Positions 26,778 through 34,785 of a stretch of DNA of 64,000 nt are shown in pieces. Within the stretch, counting starts at the first letter, position 1. Every line of letters begins with the position of its first letter. The notes under the pieces are model-generated. The model saw only the letters and a program-made list of their open reading frames with translations, did no database searches and was not told the DNA's origin. This DNA is from Microlunatus parietis (GTDB lineage: Bacteria; Actinomycetota; Actinomycetes; Propionibacteriales; Propionibacteriaceae), in contig NZ_JACCBU010000001.1 of NCBI RefSeq assembly GCF_013407955.1, forward strand, positions 7,068,001 to 7,132,000. The letters run 5' to 3'. Made by a program: the position numbers and the translations under genes.

Positions 26778-27245
26778 GTGACCGACGTGGGGTATTCGGA
26801 GCGTCTGCTGCCGCCGCTGTCGTGGTGGTTGATCACCCTGCTCGGCGCGGCCGTGCTGTGGCCGGTGATCGGCATCGCCGTCGGGTTCTGGTGGGGGCTC
26901 GCCGTCGCCGCGGCCGTGTTCGCGGTGATCGGCGCGATGCTGCTGGCCGGTTCGGTCATGATCACCGTCGACGCCGACGGGCTGCGGGTCGGCCGGGCCT
27001 GGATCGAACACCGCTACCTGGCCGAGGTCCGGCCGCTGGACGCGGAGCAGACCAGGTCGCGGCGCGGGCCGACCGCCGACGCCCGGGCCTATCTGGTGCT
27101 GCGTCCGTACCTCAAGGAAGCGGTGGAGATCGCGCTGGACGACCCGGCCGACCCGGTGCCGTACTGGCTGGTGTCGTCCCGGCATCCCGAACGCCTTGCC
27201 GACGCGCTGCGCGACGCTGCGGCGCGGACGACCCCGCGCGGCTAA
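26778..27245 (+). CDS. DUF3093 family membrane protein
   Basis: 155 residues. Two transmembrane segments at about 18-37 and 40-60 are followed by a soluble beta-rich part (LRVGRAWIEHRYLAEVRPLD, WLVSSRHPERLADAL), the normal plan of DUF3093. Immediately upstream of dut in very many actinobacteria; function unknown. GTG 26778 is used; a second GTG three codons on is also possible. The TAA stop overlaps a candidate -10 box for dut. Confidence 0.87.
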   Translation: MTDVGYSERLLPPLSWWLITLLGAAVLWPVIGIAVGFWWGLAVAAAVFAVIGAMLLAGSVMITVDADGLRVGRAWIEHRYLAEVRPLDAEQTRSRRGPTADARAYLVLRPYLKEAVEIALDDPADPVPYWLVSSRHPERLADALRDAAARTTPRG

Positions 27246-27248
27246 CCT
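27243..27248 (+). promoter_or_regulatory. Candidate -10 box for leaderless dut
   Basis: TAACCT ends 6 nt before the GTG of dut (27255), and no Shine-Dalgarno is visible, so dut may have its own leaderless transcript. The box overlaps the DUF3093 stop codon. Confidence 0.35.
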
Positions 27249-27254
27249 GACCCG

Positions 27255-27779
27255 GTGCCTCAGCTTGATCATGCCGCGCGTGCCCAGGTGATCCCCGCCA
27301 CCGAGACGGTTCGGGTCGAACTGCTCCGGCTCGATCCGGGCCTGGAACCGCCCGACTACGCCCGTCCCGGCGACGCCGGCGCCGACCTGCGGTCCAGCGA
27401 GACTGCGACGCTGGAACCGGGGGAGCGGCGGGTGTTCGGCACCGGCGTCGCGATCGCCTTGCCGGAGGGGTACGCCGCGTTCGTCCATCCGCGGTCCGGC
27501 CTGGCGGCCCGGCACGGGATCACGGTCGTCAACGCGCCCGGCACGGTGGACGCCGGCTACCGCGGCGAGATCAAGGTCTGCTTGATCAACACCGACCGGT
27601 CCGAACCCGTGACGATCAACCGGGGCGACCGGATCGCCCAGCTGGTCGTGCAGCGGGTCAGCCGGGCCGAATTCGTTGCCGTGGAAGCACTTCCGGAGTC
27701 GGTCCGCGGTGCCGGCGGGTACGGCTCGACCGGTGGCCATGCGAGCTTGGTGGACACTGGGCATACGGATCAGGCGTGA
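27255..27779 (+). CDS. dut: dUTP diphosphatase
   Basis: Hydrolyses dUTP to dUMP and pyrophosphate, keeping uracil out of DNA and feeding dTMP synthesis; trimeric cytosolic enzyme. In 174 residues all five dUTPase motifs are seen in order: PGDAGADL, PRSGLAARHG, NAPGTVDAGYRGEI with the catalytic Asp, RGDRIAQLVV, and GAGGYGSTG with the C-terminal lid Phe replaced by Tyr, common in actinobacteria. The N-terminus is about 20 residues longer than in the minimal enzyme. The following DUF3710 gene starts within 20 bp. Confidence 0.95.
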   Translation: MPQLDHAARAQVIPATETVRVELLRLDPGLEPPDYARPGDAGADLRSSETATLEPGERRVFGTGVAIALPEGYAAFVHPRSGLAARHGITVVNAPGTVDAGYRGEIKVCLINTDRSEPVTINRGDRIAQLVVQRVSRAEFVAVEALPESVRGAGGYGSTGGHASLVDTGHTDQA

Positions 27780-27798
27780 TAACGCTAAGGTGCGGCAG

Positions 27799-28746
27799 GT
27801 GATCTTTCGACGGAGGAAGCGCCGCGATCAGGAACCGGAAGCGGCGACGGCCGACAAGGGCCCCGAAACCCCCGCTGACGACGAAGCCCCCGATGCCGAC
27901 GACGCCGACTCCGGGCGAGCCGAAACCGTTGCAGTGACAAAGGATCACGACGACTCCGCCGACTCGGATTCCGACGGTACGGATTCCGACGGTACGGATT
28001 CCGACGCTACGGACGACGACGCGGCCGAGGACGCCGAGGCTCGCGACTCCGAGGACGCCGACGCGGAGGATGCCGAAGCGACCGAGGATGCCGGCGGTAC
28101 GGACCTCGACGTCGATGACCTGGACAGTCGGGAGTGGCGCGACCAGGGCCCGTACGACGTGACCGAGGTCGACCTCGAGGCCGAGGCCGAGACCGGTCCG
28201 CGGATCGACCTGGGCAGCATGATCATCACCGGCCTCGAGGGCGCCGAGCTGCGGCTCCAGGTCGCCGACGAGACCCAGCAGATCGTCTCGGCGATGTTGA
28301 TCAGCAAGGACTCCGCACTCGAGCTGGGAGCGTTCGCGGCGCCGCGCAGCGGCGGACTGTGGTCCGAGCTCCGGGAGGAGCTGATCGAGGCGGCCGGCGC
28401 CGCCGGCGGATCCGCGGCGGTGGTCGAGGGTCCGTTCGGGGTCGAGCTGCGGCGGCTGCTGCCGGTGCAGACGCCGGACGGCGAGCAGGGCTACCAGCCG
28501 TCCCGGATGTGGGTCGCCGAGGGGCCGCGCTGGCTGCTCCGCGGCATCGTCTACGGCCAGGCGGCGCTGGTCGACGGCCTGGAGTCCCCGGTCGCCGAGC
28601 TGCTGGACTGCTTCCGGTCCACCGTCGTCCGCCGCGGCGACGAGGCCCGGGCCCCGGGCGATCTGCTGCCCCTGACGCTGCCCCGTACTGAATCGGTACA
28701 ACAACCCGGCGACGAAGGTTCCGGGGAGGTTGAAGGTGCGGGATAA
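27799..28746 (+). CDS. DUF3710 family protein with acidic N-terminal repeat
   Basis: 315 residues. After a basic start (VIFRRRKRRDQ) comes about 100 residues of extreme Asp/Glu/Ser/Thr composition, including an in-phase repeat of SDGTD. The folded part (RIDLGSMIITGLEGAELRLQ, GLWSELREELIEAAG, WLLRGIVYGQAAL) is the DUF3710 domain always found next to dut in Actinobacteria. Function unknown. GTG 27799 is chosen from the usual family N-terminus (M/VIFRR); GTG 27790 is three codons upstream. Tandem CGACGGTACGGATTC repeats near 27975 make the acidic stretch prone to length change. Confidence 0.85.
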   Translation: MIFRRRKRRDQEPEAATADKGPETPADDEAPDADDADSGRAETVAVTKDHDDSADSDSDGTDSDGTDSDATDDDAAEDAEARDSEDADAEDAEATEDAGGTDLDVDDLDSREWRDQGPYDVTEVDLEAEAETGPRIDLGSMIITGLEGAELRLQVADETQQIVSAMLISKDSALELGAFAAPRSGGLWSELREELIEAAGAAGGSAAVVEGPFGVELRRLLPVQTPDGEQGYQPSRMWVAEGPRWLLRGIVYGQAALVDGLESPVAELLDCFRSTVVRRGDEARAPGDLLPLTLPRTESVQQPGDEGSGEVEGAG

Positions 28747-28782
28747 TGGAGTCCTACACGCCTCACATCGGAAGTGATGATC

Positions 28783-29166
28783 ATGGGCAAGGCCGGCGAG
28801 CTGTTCTCCCGGGTGCTGCAGCGGCTGACGTCCTCCAATGAGGACCTCGAGTCGGCGGAGCTGCAGAAGAACGTCCGCGACTCCGGAGCACGGCCGATCA
28901 AGCAGTGCAAGGACCGCGAGGTCGTCGATCTGGCCGGCACCATCGCGGCCGTGACGATCAACCCGCGCGGCGGCCACCCGGCCCTCGAGGCGGAACTCCG
29001 CGACGGGTCCGGCGCGGTCACCCTGGTCTGGCTCGGCCGGCGGCAGATCGCCGGCATCGACGCCGGCCGGTCGGTGCGGGTGAGCGGCCGGATCAGCTGT
29101 GGCGGCGAGGGCCGGATCATGTACAACCCGCGGTACGAACTGATCCAGAGCACCCACGCCGGATGA
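28783..29166 (+). CDS. OB-fold nucleic-acid-binding domain protein
   Basis: 127 residues. VDLAGTIAAVTINPRGGHPA, LEAELRDGSGAVTLVWLGRR and VRVSGRISCGGEGRIMYNPR form the five-strand OB fold of the tRNA-anti/RecG wedge type. It is a standard member of the dut-DUF3710 block in actinobacteria; a DNA or RNA binding role is inferred. ATG 28783 has CGGAAG 8 nt upstream, favouring it over GTG 28774. Its stop overlaps the DUF3159 start (ATGA). Confidence 0.85.
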   Translation: MGKAGELFSRVLQRLTSSNEDLESAELQKNVRDSGARPIKQCKDREVVDLAGTIAAVTINPRGGHPALEAELRDGSGAVTLVWLGRRQIAGIDAGRSVRVSGRISCGGEGRIMYNPRYELIQSTHAG

Positions 29167-29867
29167 CGGACACCGCCGCTGCCGCTACGGGTCCGAAGCA
29201 GTTCCGCTACGTCGAGGAGTGGGTCCGGCACGAGGTCGGGCAGGCCCTCGGCGGCCCGCGCGGCATGCTGGAGGGCGCGCTGCCGTTCGTCGCGTTCACC
29301 GTTTCCTGGGTGATCGGGCAGGACCTGCTGCGGGCGATCATCGCCGCTGTCGTGGCCGCCGTCGTGCTGGCCGTGGCCCGGTTGGTCCAACGCCAGCCGA
29401 TCCGGTACGTGCTCCAGGCGGTGGTGCCCACCGTGATCGCGGTCGTGGTCGCCGCCCGGACCGGGCGCGCGGAGGACGCGTTCGTCCCCGGCATCCTCTA
29501 CAACGCGGCCCTGGCGGCGCTGGCGATCATCACGATCGCGGTCCGCCGCCCGCTGTTCGGCTTCATCATCGGCGCCGCGCTCGGCGACGCGCTGAGCTGG
29601 GCCGGCGACAAGGGCCTGGTCCGGATGATGACCAAGCTGACCGCGGTGATGGCGGCCTCGTACACGATCCGGGTGGTGGTCCAGCTGCCGCTCTACCTGG
29701 CCGACCAGGTGCTGCTGCTCGGCATCGCCAAGGTTGCCCTCGGCTGGCCGCTGCTGATCGCCGCACTGGCCGTGATCGGCCTGCTGCTGTCTCGAGGCCG
29801 TACCCCGATCGAGGACTCGCCGCTGGCCCAGGCCGCGCTGCGCAAGCAGGAAGACAACGCGCACTGA
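29163..29867 (+). CDS. DUF3159 family membrane protein
   Basis: 234 residues with six likely transmembrane segments (for example GALPFVAFTVSWVIGQDL, AIIAAVVAAVVLAVARL, VVPTVIAVVVAA, LLIAALAVIGLLLS). It matches the DUF3159 family, conserved beside the OB-fold protein in Actinobacteria, with unknown function. Translationally coupled to the OB-fold gene by ATGA. The TGA stop (29865-29867) is the second to fourth base of a dispersed inverted repeat, so the native C-terminus may have been trimmed or changed by the element. Confidence 0.87.
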   Translation: MTDTAAAATGPKQFRYVEEWVRHEVGQALGGPRGMLEGALPFVAFTVSWVIGQDLLRAIIAAVVAAVVLAVARLVQRQPIRYVLQAVVPTVIAVVVAARTGRAEDAFVPGILYNAALAALAIITIAVRRPLFGFIIGAALGDALSWAGDKGLVRMMTKLTAVMAASYTIRVVVQLPLYLADQVLLLGIAKVALGWPLLIAALAVIGLLLSRGRTPIEDSPLAQAALRKQEDNAH

Positions 29868-29917
29868 GCCTGTCGAAGTGCCAAGCCCGGTCTGGCCTAG
29901 CCCTTCGACAGGCTCAG
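29864..29917. repeat. Dispersed inverted-repeat element, copy 3 (stop-codon bearing)
   Basis: CTGAGCCTGTCGAAG (29864-29878) and its perfect inverse CTTCGACAGGCTCAG (29903-29917) enclose 24 bp. The first arm contains the DUF3159 stop TGA. The element lies between convergent genes and would make a 15-bp RNA stem on either strand, so it may serve as a bidirectional terminator. Confidence 0.88.
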
Positions 29918-29924
29918 GGAACGA

Positions 29925-30626
29925 TCAACTGCGGACCGCTCCGGTTCCGGGAACGTTGCGGACCTCGCCGCGCGGGGAGAGCATCTCGGCCAGTTCCCGC
30001 TCGTAGTCCTGGGCGGTCACGAAGAGCAACTCGTCGCCCGTCTCGAGCGTGCTGTCCGGGTCCGGCGGCCGGGCGTGGCCGTCCCGGATCACCGCGACCA
30101 GGACGACGTCGCCCGGCCAGGTGATGTCGCCAACCCGGACCCCGACCTGCGGGCTGCTCTCCGGCAGCGTCATCTCGACCAGGTTGGCCTCGCCCTCGTG
30201 GAACGTGAGCAGCCGGACCAGGTCGCCGACGCTGACCGCCTCCTCGACCAGGGCACTCATCAGCCGCGGCGTCGACACGGCGACGTCGACACCCCAGACC
30301 TCGTTGAAAAGCCATTCGTTCTTCGGGTGATTGACCCGGGCGACGGTACGGGGCACGCCGAACTCGGTCTTGGCCAGCAGCGACACGACCAGGTTCACCT
30401 TGTCGTCGCCGGTGGCGGCGATCGCGACGTCGCAACTGTCGATCTCCGCCTCCTCCAGCGAGGACAACTCGCAGGCGTCGGCCAGCAGCCACTCGGCCTC
30501 GGGCACGGTCTCGGTCTTGATCGAGCGCGGGTCCCGGTCGATCAGCAGCACCTGGTGGCCGTTCTCGATCAACTCCCCGGCGATCGAGCGGCCGACATTC
30601 CCGGCTCCGGCGATGGCAACACGCAT
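29925..30626 (-). CDS. TrkA family potassium-uptake regulatory protein
   Basis: 233 residues: RCK N-terminal Rossmann domain (MRVAIAGAGNVGRSIAGEL, LLIDRDP, ATGDDKVNLVVSLLAK) followed by a TrkA_C domain (LVEMTLPESSPQVGVRVGDI, ETGDELLFVTAQD). Such proteins bind NAD(H) or nucleotides and gate a K+ channel or transporter. It sits 2 bp after a second TrkA gene with GGAGGACT as its ribosome-binding site, the common actinobacterial pair. The APC permease across the divergent promoter is a likely partner. Confidence 0.88.
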   Translation of the reverse strand: MRVAIAGAGNVGRSIAGELIENGHQVLLIDRDPRSIKTETVPEAEWLLADACELSSLEEAEIDSCDVAIAATGDDKVNLVVSLLAKTEFGVPRTVARVNHPKNEWLFNEVWGVDVAVSTPRLMSALVEEAVSVGDLVRLLTFHEGEANLVEMTLPESSPQVGVRVGDITWPGDVVLVAVIRDGHARPPDPDSTLETGDELLFVTAQDYERELAEMLSPRGEVRNVPGTGAVRS

Positions 30627-30628
30627 GA

Positions 30629-31291
30629 TCAGTCCTCCTTCGGGGGCGCGCCGAAGATCGCTTCGACCTCGGCCAACCGGGAGTCCTGGACCGCGGCGTA
30701 GACCAGGTCGCCATCCTGGAACACCGAGGTCGGCTTCGGGATGTGGCCGGTGCCGAGCCGGGCCAGGAACGGGATCCGGGACCCGCTGGCCTGCTCGAGC
30801 TGGCTGATCGTACGACCGACCCAGGCCGAGTCGACGTGCACCTCCATCAGCCGCACACTGCCCGACGGGTCGCGCCACTGCGGTTCCGAGCCGGCCGGCA
30901 GCAGCCGCCGGATCACCTGGTCCGCGGTCCAGCGCACGGTCGCGACGGTGGGGATGCCGAGCCGCTCGTACACCTCGGCGCGGCCGGGATCGTAGATCCG
31001 GGCGACCACGTTCTCCACCCCGAACGTCTCCCGGACCACCCGCGCGGCCAGGATGTTGGAGTTGTCGCCGCTGGACACGGCCGCGAACGCGCTCGCCTCG
31101 CCGATCCGCGCCTCGGTGAGCACCTCGCGGTCGAACCCGACCCCCTTCACCGTGGTGCCGGTGAAGTCCGGTCCGAGCCGGCGGAAGGCGTCCGGTTGCA
31201 TGTCGATCACCGCGACCGTGTGGCCGCGACGCTCCAGGGCCCGGGCCAGCGTCGAGCCGACGCGACCGCACCCCATGATCACGATGTGCAC
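30629..31291 (-). CDS. TrkA family potassium-uptake regulatory protein
   Basis: 220 residues: MHIVIMGCGRVGSTLARAL with the GxGxxG nucleotide site, VIDMQPDAFRRL, SSGDNSNILAARVVRE and VVARIYDPGRAEVYERLGI of the RCK_N fold, then a TrkA_C domain (VRLMEVHVDSAWVGRTISQL, FQDGDLVYAAVQ). First gene of a two-gene TrkA operon; the second follows after 2 bp. Divergent from the APC permease with 50 bp between starts, suggesting shared control of potassium uptake. Confidence 0.88.
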   Translation of the reverse strand: MHIVIMGCGRVGSTLARALERRGHTVAVIDMQPDAFRRLGPDFTGTTVKGVGFDREVLTEARIGEASAFAAVSSGDNSNILAARVVRETFGVENVVARIYDPGRAEVYERLGIPTVATVRWTADQVIRRLLPAGSEPQWRDPSGSVRLMEVHVDSAWVGRTISQLEQASGSRIPFLARLGTGHIPKPTSVFQDGDLVYAAVQDSRLAEVEAIFGAPPKED

Positions 31292-31327
31292 GCCGACGAC
31301 GCTACACGACCACCGCCGAAGTAGGTC

Positions 31328-31333
31328 TAGAGT
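31328..31333 (+). promoter_or_regulatory. Candidate -10 box for the APC permease gene
   Basis: TAGAGT ends 8 nt before the GTG at 31342, again without a Shine-Dalgarno, consistent with a leaderless transcript. It lies in the 50-bp divergent gap to the TrkA pair. Confidence 0.4.
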
Positions 31334-31341
31334 GTCGGGAC

Positions 31342-33333
31342 GTGAGTTTGTCCGACCTCGGCAAGCGCCTCCTGGTTGGGCGCAAGTTACGCAGCACGCA
31401 ACTCGGCCAGACCTTGCTGCCGAAGCGCATCGCCCTCCCCGTCTTCGCCTCGGACGCGCTGTCCTCGGTGGCCTATGCGCCCGACGAGATCCTGCTGACC
31501 CTGTCCCTGGCCGGGATGGCGGGCTTCGCGTTCTCCTGGCCGATCGCGATCGCGGTCGCCGTGGTGATGCTCGTCGTGGTCGCCTCGTACCGGCAGAACG
31601 TGCACGCCTATCCGTCCGGCGGCGGCGACTACGAAGTCGCGACCGTCAACCTGGGCCGCAACGCCGGTACGACGGTGGCCAGCGCGCTGCTGGTCGACTA
31701 CGTGCTGACGGTCGCGGTGTCGGTCAGCTCCGGGGTCCAGAACGCGAAGTCGGCGCTGCCGTTCATCGACGGCTACGAGGGCTGGATCGCCGCCGGCGCG
31801 GTGGTCCTGCTGATGGCGATGAACCTGCGCGGCGTCAAGGAGTCGGGCACCCTGTTCGCCATCCCGACCTACTGCTTCATGATCGGGATCATCGGCATGG
31901 TCGTGGTCGGCCTGGTCCGGATTCTGATCATGGGCGAGCCGGTGCGCGCACACAGCGCCCAGTACGAGGTGGTGGGCGATCCCGCGTTCACCTCGTTCAC
32001 CGGCCTGATGATGGTGGTGTTGCTGGCCCGTGCCTTCTCGTCCGGCTCGGCGGCGCTGACCGGCGTCGAGGCGATCTCCAACGGCGTTCCCGCGTTCCGC
32101 AAGCCGAAGAGCAAGAACGCCGCGACGACGCTGCTGCTGCTCGGCGTGATCGCGGTCAGCATGCTGCTCGGCGTGATCACGTTGGCCAATCTGACCGGGT
32201 TGCGGTTGATCGATCCCGGGCACTCCTTCTACACGCTGAACGGGGAGCGGGTCGACATCATCGAGGAGACCGCGATCGGGCAGCTGGCCCGGGCAATCTT
32301 CTCCGGCTTCCCGTTCGGCTTCTACTTCGTCGTCGCGGCGACCATGATCATCCTGTTCCTGGCCGCCAATACCGCCTTCAACGGCTTCCCGGTGCTGGGC
32401 TCGATCCTGGCCCGGGACGGCTATCTGCCGCGGCAGCTGCACACCCGCGGCGACCGGCTGGCGTACAGCAACGGGATCATCGTGCTGGCGACCCTGGCGA
32501 TCATCCTGATCCTGGCCTTCGACGCCGACGTCACCTCGCTGATCCAGTTGTACGTGGTCGGTGTGTTCGTCTCGTTCACGGTCAGCCAGACCGGCATGGT
32601 GCGGCACTGGAGCCGGGAACTGAAGTCGGAGACCCGGCCGGACGTGCGGCGCCGGATGCAGCGGTCCCGGGTGATCAACTGCATCGGCCTGACCATGACC
32701 GGCACCGTGTTGATCATCGTCCTGGTGTCGAAGTTCCTGCAGGGTGCCTACATCGCGATCATCGCGATGGCGGTGCTGTTCGTGCTGATGAAGTTGATCA
32801 GGCGGCACTACGACGCGGTGGCCCGGGAGACCGCGCTGGTGCCCGGCGAGGCGAAGACGCTGCCCAGCCGGGTGCACGCGATCGTGCTGGTCAGCAAGCT
32901 GCACAAGCCGACCGCCCGGGCGCTGGCCTTCGCCAAGGCGTCCCGGCCGAGCACCCTGGAGGCGATCACCGTCGACGTCGACTCCGACGAGACGAAGCGG
33001 TTGGTCCAGGCGTGGGACGAGGCCGGGATCGAGATCCCGCTGAAGGTGGTCGCCTCGCCGTACCGGGAGGTGACCAACCCGATCCTGGACTACGTGAAGA
33101 CGATCAGGTCGGAGAGCCCGCGCGACGTGGTCACCGTCTTCATCCCCGAGTACGTGGTCGGTCACTGGTGGGAGCAGATCCTGCACAACCAGAGCGCGCT
33201 CCGGCTGAAGGCGCGATTGCTGTTCACCCCGGGCGTGATGGTCACCTCGGTCCCGTACCTGCTGGCGTCGTCGGACGTCGCAGAACGGCGGTACGCCCGG
33301 TCGGACCAGCAGGGCGCCCGCCGGCGGCGCTAG
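31342..33333 (+). CDS. APC superfamily permease (KimA-like potassium transporter)
   Basis: 663 residues. About 12 transmembrane helices span 30-480 (LPVFASDALSSVAYAPDEIL and YPSGGGDYEVATVNLGRNAG are the conserved helix 1 and helix 2-3 motifs of this subfamily). A cytosolic C-terminal domain follows (VHAIVLVSKLHKPTARALAF, VFIPEYVVGHWWEQILHNQ), like the USP-type domain of K+/H+ symporter KimA. Actinobacterial homologues stand beside TrkA genes and are often annotated only as amino acid permeases. A K+ role is inferred from that context. GTG start; the stop overlaps the next gene by one base. Confidence 0.82.
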   Translation: MSLSDLGKRLLVGRKLRSTQLGQTLLPKRIALPVFASDALSSVAYAPDEILLTLSLAGMAGFAFSWPIAIAVAVVMLVVVASYRQNVHAYPSGGGDYEVATVNLGRNAGTTVASALLVDYVLTVAVSVSSGVQNAKSALPFIDGYEGWIAAGAVVLLMAMNLRGVKESGTLFAIPTYCFMIGIIGMVVVGLVRILIMGEPVRAHSAQYEVVGDPAFTSFTGLMMVVLLARAFSSGSAALTGVEAISNGVPAFRKPKSKNAATTLLLLGVIAVSMLLGVITLANLTGLRLIDPGHSFYTLNGERVDIIEETAIGQLARAIFSGFPFGFYFVVAATMIILFLAANTAFNGFPVLGSILARDGYLPRQLHTRGDRLAYSNGIIVLATLAIILILAFDADVTSLIQLYVVGVFVSFTVSQTGMVRHWSRELKSETRPDVRRRMQRSRVINCIGLTMTGTVLIIVLVSKFLQGAYIAIIAMAVLFVLMKLIRRHYDAVARETALVPGEAKTLPSRVHAIVLVSKLHKPTARALAFAKASRPSTLEAITVDVDSDETKRLVQAWDEAGIEIPLKVVASPYREVTNPILDYVKTIRSESPRDVVTVFIPEYVVGHWWEQILHNQSALRLKARLLFTPGVMVTSVPYLLASSDVAERRYARSDQQGARRRR

Positions 33334-34574
33334 TGTCCGAGAGCGAGAACGACCTGGCCGGGCCGATGTTGGTCGGGCCGGTGCTGGTCGGGCCGGTGGC
33401 GCACGGCGGGCACTGTGTGGCGCGGCACGAGGGCCGGGTGATCTTTGTCCGGCATGCGCTGCCGGGGGAGCGGGTCATGATCAAGATCACCGACCGGAGC
33501 CACGACCGGTTCTGGCGCGGTGACGCGGTCGAGGTGCTCGAGCCGGCCGCCGGGCGGGTGCCGCCGCCCTGCCCGATCGCCGGGCCGGGGTTGTGTGGCG
33601 GCTGCGACTTCCAGCATGCCGACCTGGCCACCCAGCGGGAGCTGAAGCGCCAGGTCGTCGCCGAACAGCTGGAGCGGCTGGCCGGGATCTCCTGGGACGG
33701 AACCGTGGAGCCGGCCGGGGACGGCGACGGGCTGGGCTGGCGGACCCGGATGCGCTATCACGTCGTTCATGATCAACACGTCGTTCATGATCAACACAGC
33801 GTTCATGATCAACACAGCGGCCAGGGCCGGGCCGGGCTGCGCGCGCACCGGTCGGAGCGGGTGATCGAACTCCCGCCGGGTGGTTGCCGGATCGCCGCGC
33901 CGCCGCTGCGGGTGCCGCCGGCGGTGCCGGAGGACGAACTGGTCGGCGTCGCCGACGGCGAGCAGGCGATCTGGGCGACCGGTGATCATCCGGCGGGGAC
34001 CGTGCGGGAGCGGGCGCTCGGCCGCGAGTTCGCCGTCGCGGTCGACGGGTTCTGGCAGGCGCACCCGGCCGCGCCCCGGCTGCTGACCGACGCGGCGCTG
34101 GACGGGCTGGCGCCGGAGCCGGGCGAGACCGCGTTCGACCTCTATTGCGGGGTCGGCCTGTTCGCGGCGGCGCTCGTGGACCGCGGCTGCGCCGTCATCG
34201 GAGTCGAGGGCAACAAGCCGGCCGTGCGGCTGGCCCGGCGCAACCTCGCCGACGCCGGCTCCCGGGCCCGCTTCGTCGCCGGCTCCGTCGACCGGGTGCT
34301 GGACCGCCCGGAACGTCGCGGCGGCCTGCCGGCCCGGACCGACCTGGTCGTCCTGGATCCGCCCCGCACCGGCGCCGGCCGCAAGGTGGTCGCTGGCCTC
34401 GTCCGCCGCCGCCCGCGCGCGATCGCGTACGTCGCCTGCGATCCCGCCGCCCTCGCCCGCGACCTCGGCTACCTGGCCACCGAGGGCTACCGGCTCGACT
34501 CCCTCCGAGCGTTCGACCTGTTCCCGATGACCCACCACATCGAGTGCGTAGCCACCCTCCAACCCGCCGACTAG
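33333..34574 (+). CDS. RNA m5U methyltransferase of the TrmA/RlmC/RlmD type
   Basis: Methylates a uridine C5 in tRNA or rRNA using SAM; 413 residues. An N-terminal TRAM domain (GPVAHGGHCVARHEGRVIFV) precedes a Cys cluster (PPPCPIAG, CGGCDF) for a [4Fe-4S] centre. The catalytic domain has FDLYCGVGLFA, VEGNKPAVRLA, LDPPRTGAGRK and the nucleophile in AYVACDPAALARDL. Residues about 145-162 (VVHDQH repeated) come from three tandem 18-bp units and are absent from the family. GTG 33333 shares one base with the APC stop. The TAG stop lies in copy C of the 56-bp element. Confidence 0.88.
   Translation: MSESENDLAGPMLVGPVLVGPVAHGGHCVARHEGRVIFVRHALPGERVMIKITDRSHDRFWRGDAVEVLEPAAGRVPPPCPIAGPGLCGGCDFQHADLATQRELKRQVVAEQLERLAGISWDGTVEPAGDGDGLGWRTRMRYHVVHDQHVVHDQHSVHDQHSGQGRAGLRAHRSERVIELPPGGCRIAAPPLRVPPAVPEDELVGVADGEQAIWATGDHPAGTVRERALGREFAVAVDGFWQAHPAAPRLLTDAALDGLAPEPGETAFDLYCGVGLFAAALVDRGCAVIGVEGNKPAVRLARRNLADAGSRARFVAGSVDRVLDRPERRGGLPARTDLVVLDPPRTGAGRKVVAGLVRRRPRAIAYVACDPAALARDLGYLATEGYRLDSLRAFDLFPMTHHIECVATLQPAD
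33764..33817. repeat. Three 18-bp tandem units inside the RNA methyltransferase gene
   Basis: GTTCATGATCAACAC begins three consecutive 18-bp units, translated as HDQHVV/HDQHSV/HDQHSG. Each unit contains the palindrome TGATCA, the same hexamer that is over-abundant across the window. The reading frame is kept because the period is a multiple of three. Confidence 0.85.
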
Positions 34575-34626
34575 TCACAAAAGCAGGCGTTTCTGCGGCG
34601 TGTCGCTGCACAAGTGACCTCTCGAT
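34569..34626 (+). repeat. 56-bp stop-linked element, copy C
   Basis: GACTAGTCACAAAAGCAG opens it and contains the TAG stop (34572-34574) of the methyltransferase; GCGGCGTGTCGCTGC follows, then GTGACCTCTCGATC, where the last arm is partly degraded. Same orientation as the gene it ends. It abuts the promoter and leader of trpD. Confidence 0.82.
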
Positions 34627-34636
34627 CCTGATCGGC

Positions 34637-34642
34637 TATCGT
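34637..34642 (+). promoter_or_regulatory. Candidate -10 box for the trp leader transcript
   Basis: TATCGT ends 7 nt before the GTG of the leader ORF (34650), matching the leaderless spacing seen at other genes here. GTGACC at 34612-34617 could be a poor -35 at 19-bp spacing. Confidence 0.35.
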
Positions 34643-34649
34643 CGGGCCG

Positions 34650-34691
34650 GTGAAGAGTCAGCAGTTGATCTTGTGGTGGTTCGTCGGTTAG
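34650..34691 (+). CDS. trpL: Putative Trp leader peptide (13 codons, Trp-Trp)
   Basis: GTG AAG AGT CAG CAG ... TAG encodes MKSQQLILWWFVG with adjacent Trp codons at positions 9-10 (34674-34679). Tandem Trp codons in a tiny ORF 100 bp upstream of a trp gene are the hallmark of ribosome-mediated attenuation, known for trp leaders in Streptomyces and Corynebacterium. It probably has no stable product; stalling of the ribosome when Trp-tRNA is scarce would change folding of the RNA that follows. The start has no Shine-Dalgarno but a -10 box at leaderless spacing. It would need ribosome-profiling or conservation data to prove translation. Confidence 0.65.
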   Translation: MKSQQLILWWFVG

Positions 34692-34718
34692 GCGGGCCGC
34701 TGTTCGATGCTGCGAGAG

Positions 34719-34785
34719 GGCCGTCTCTGGTGACGGCCGTCGTCCGACTGTTGATCTCCAGGCACGGGTTGCGACTGACCTGGAG
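34719..34785 (+). promoter_or_regulatory. Attenuator-like RNA hairpins before trpD, one burying the Shine-Dalgarno
   Basis: Stem 1: GGCCGTC (34719-34725) with GACGGCC (34732-34738), loop TCTGGT. Stem 2: CTCCAGG (34756-34762) with CCTGGAG (34779-34785), whose right arm includes most of the GGAGG ribosome-binding site (34782-34786) of trpD. Alternative pairings exist: GGCC at 34695-34698 can pair with either arm of stem 1, and GTCGG at 34683-34687 (in the leader codons) can pair with CCGAC at 34744-34748. No U-run follows, so control of translation rather than transcription is suggested. Confidence 0.55.

Noticed and set aside
28905..29867. Longer start for the DUF3159 protein
   Set aside because: The upstream 86 codons are out-of-phase reading of the OB-fold gene; ATG 29163 has the ATGA coupling and the family N-terminus.
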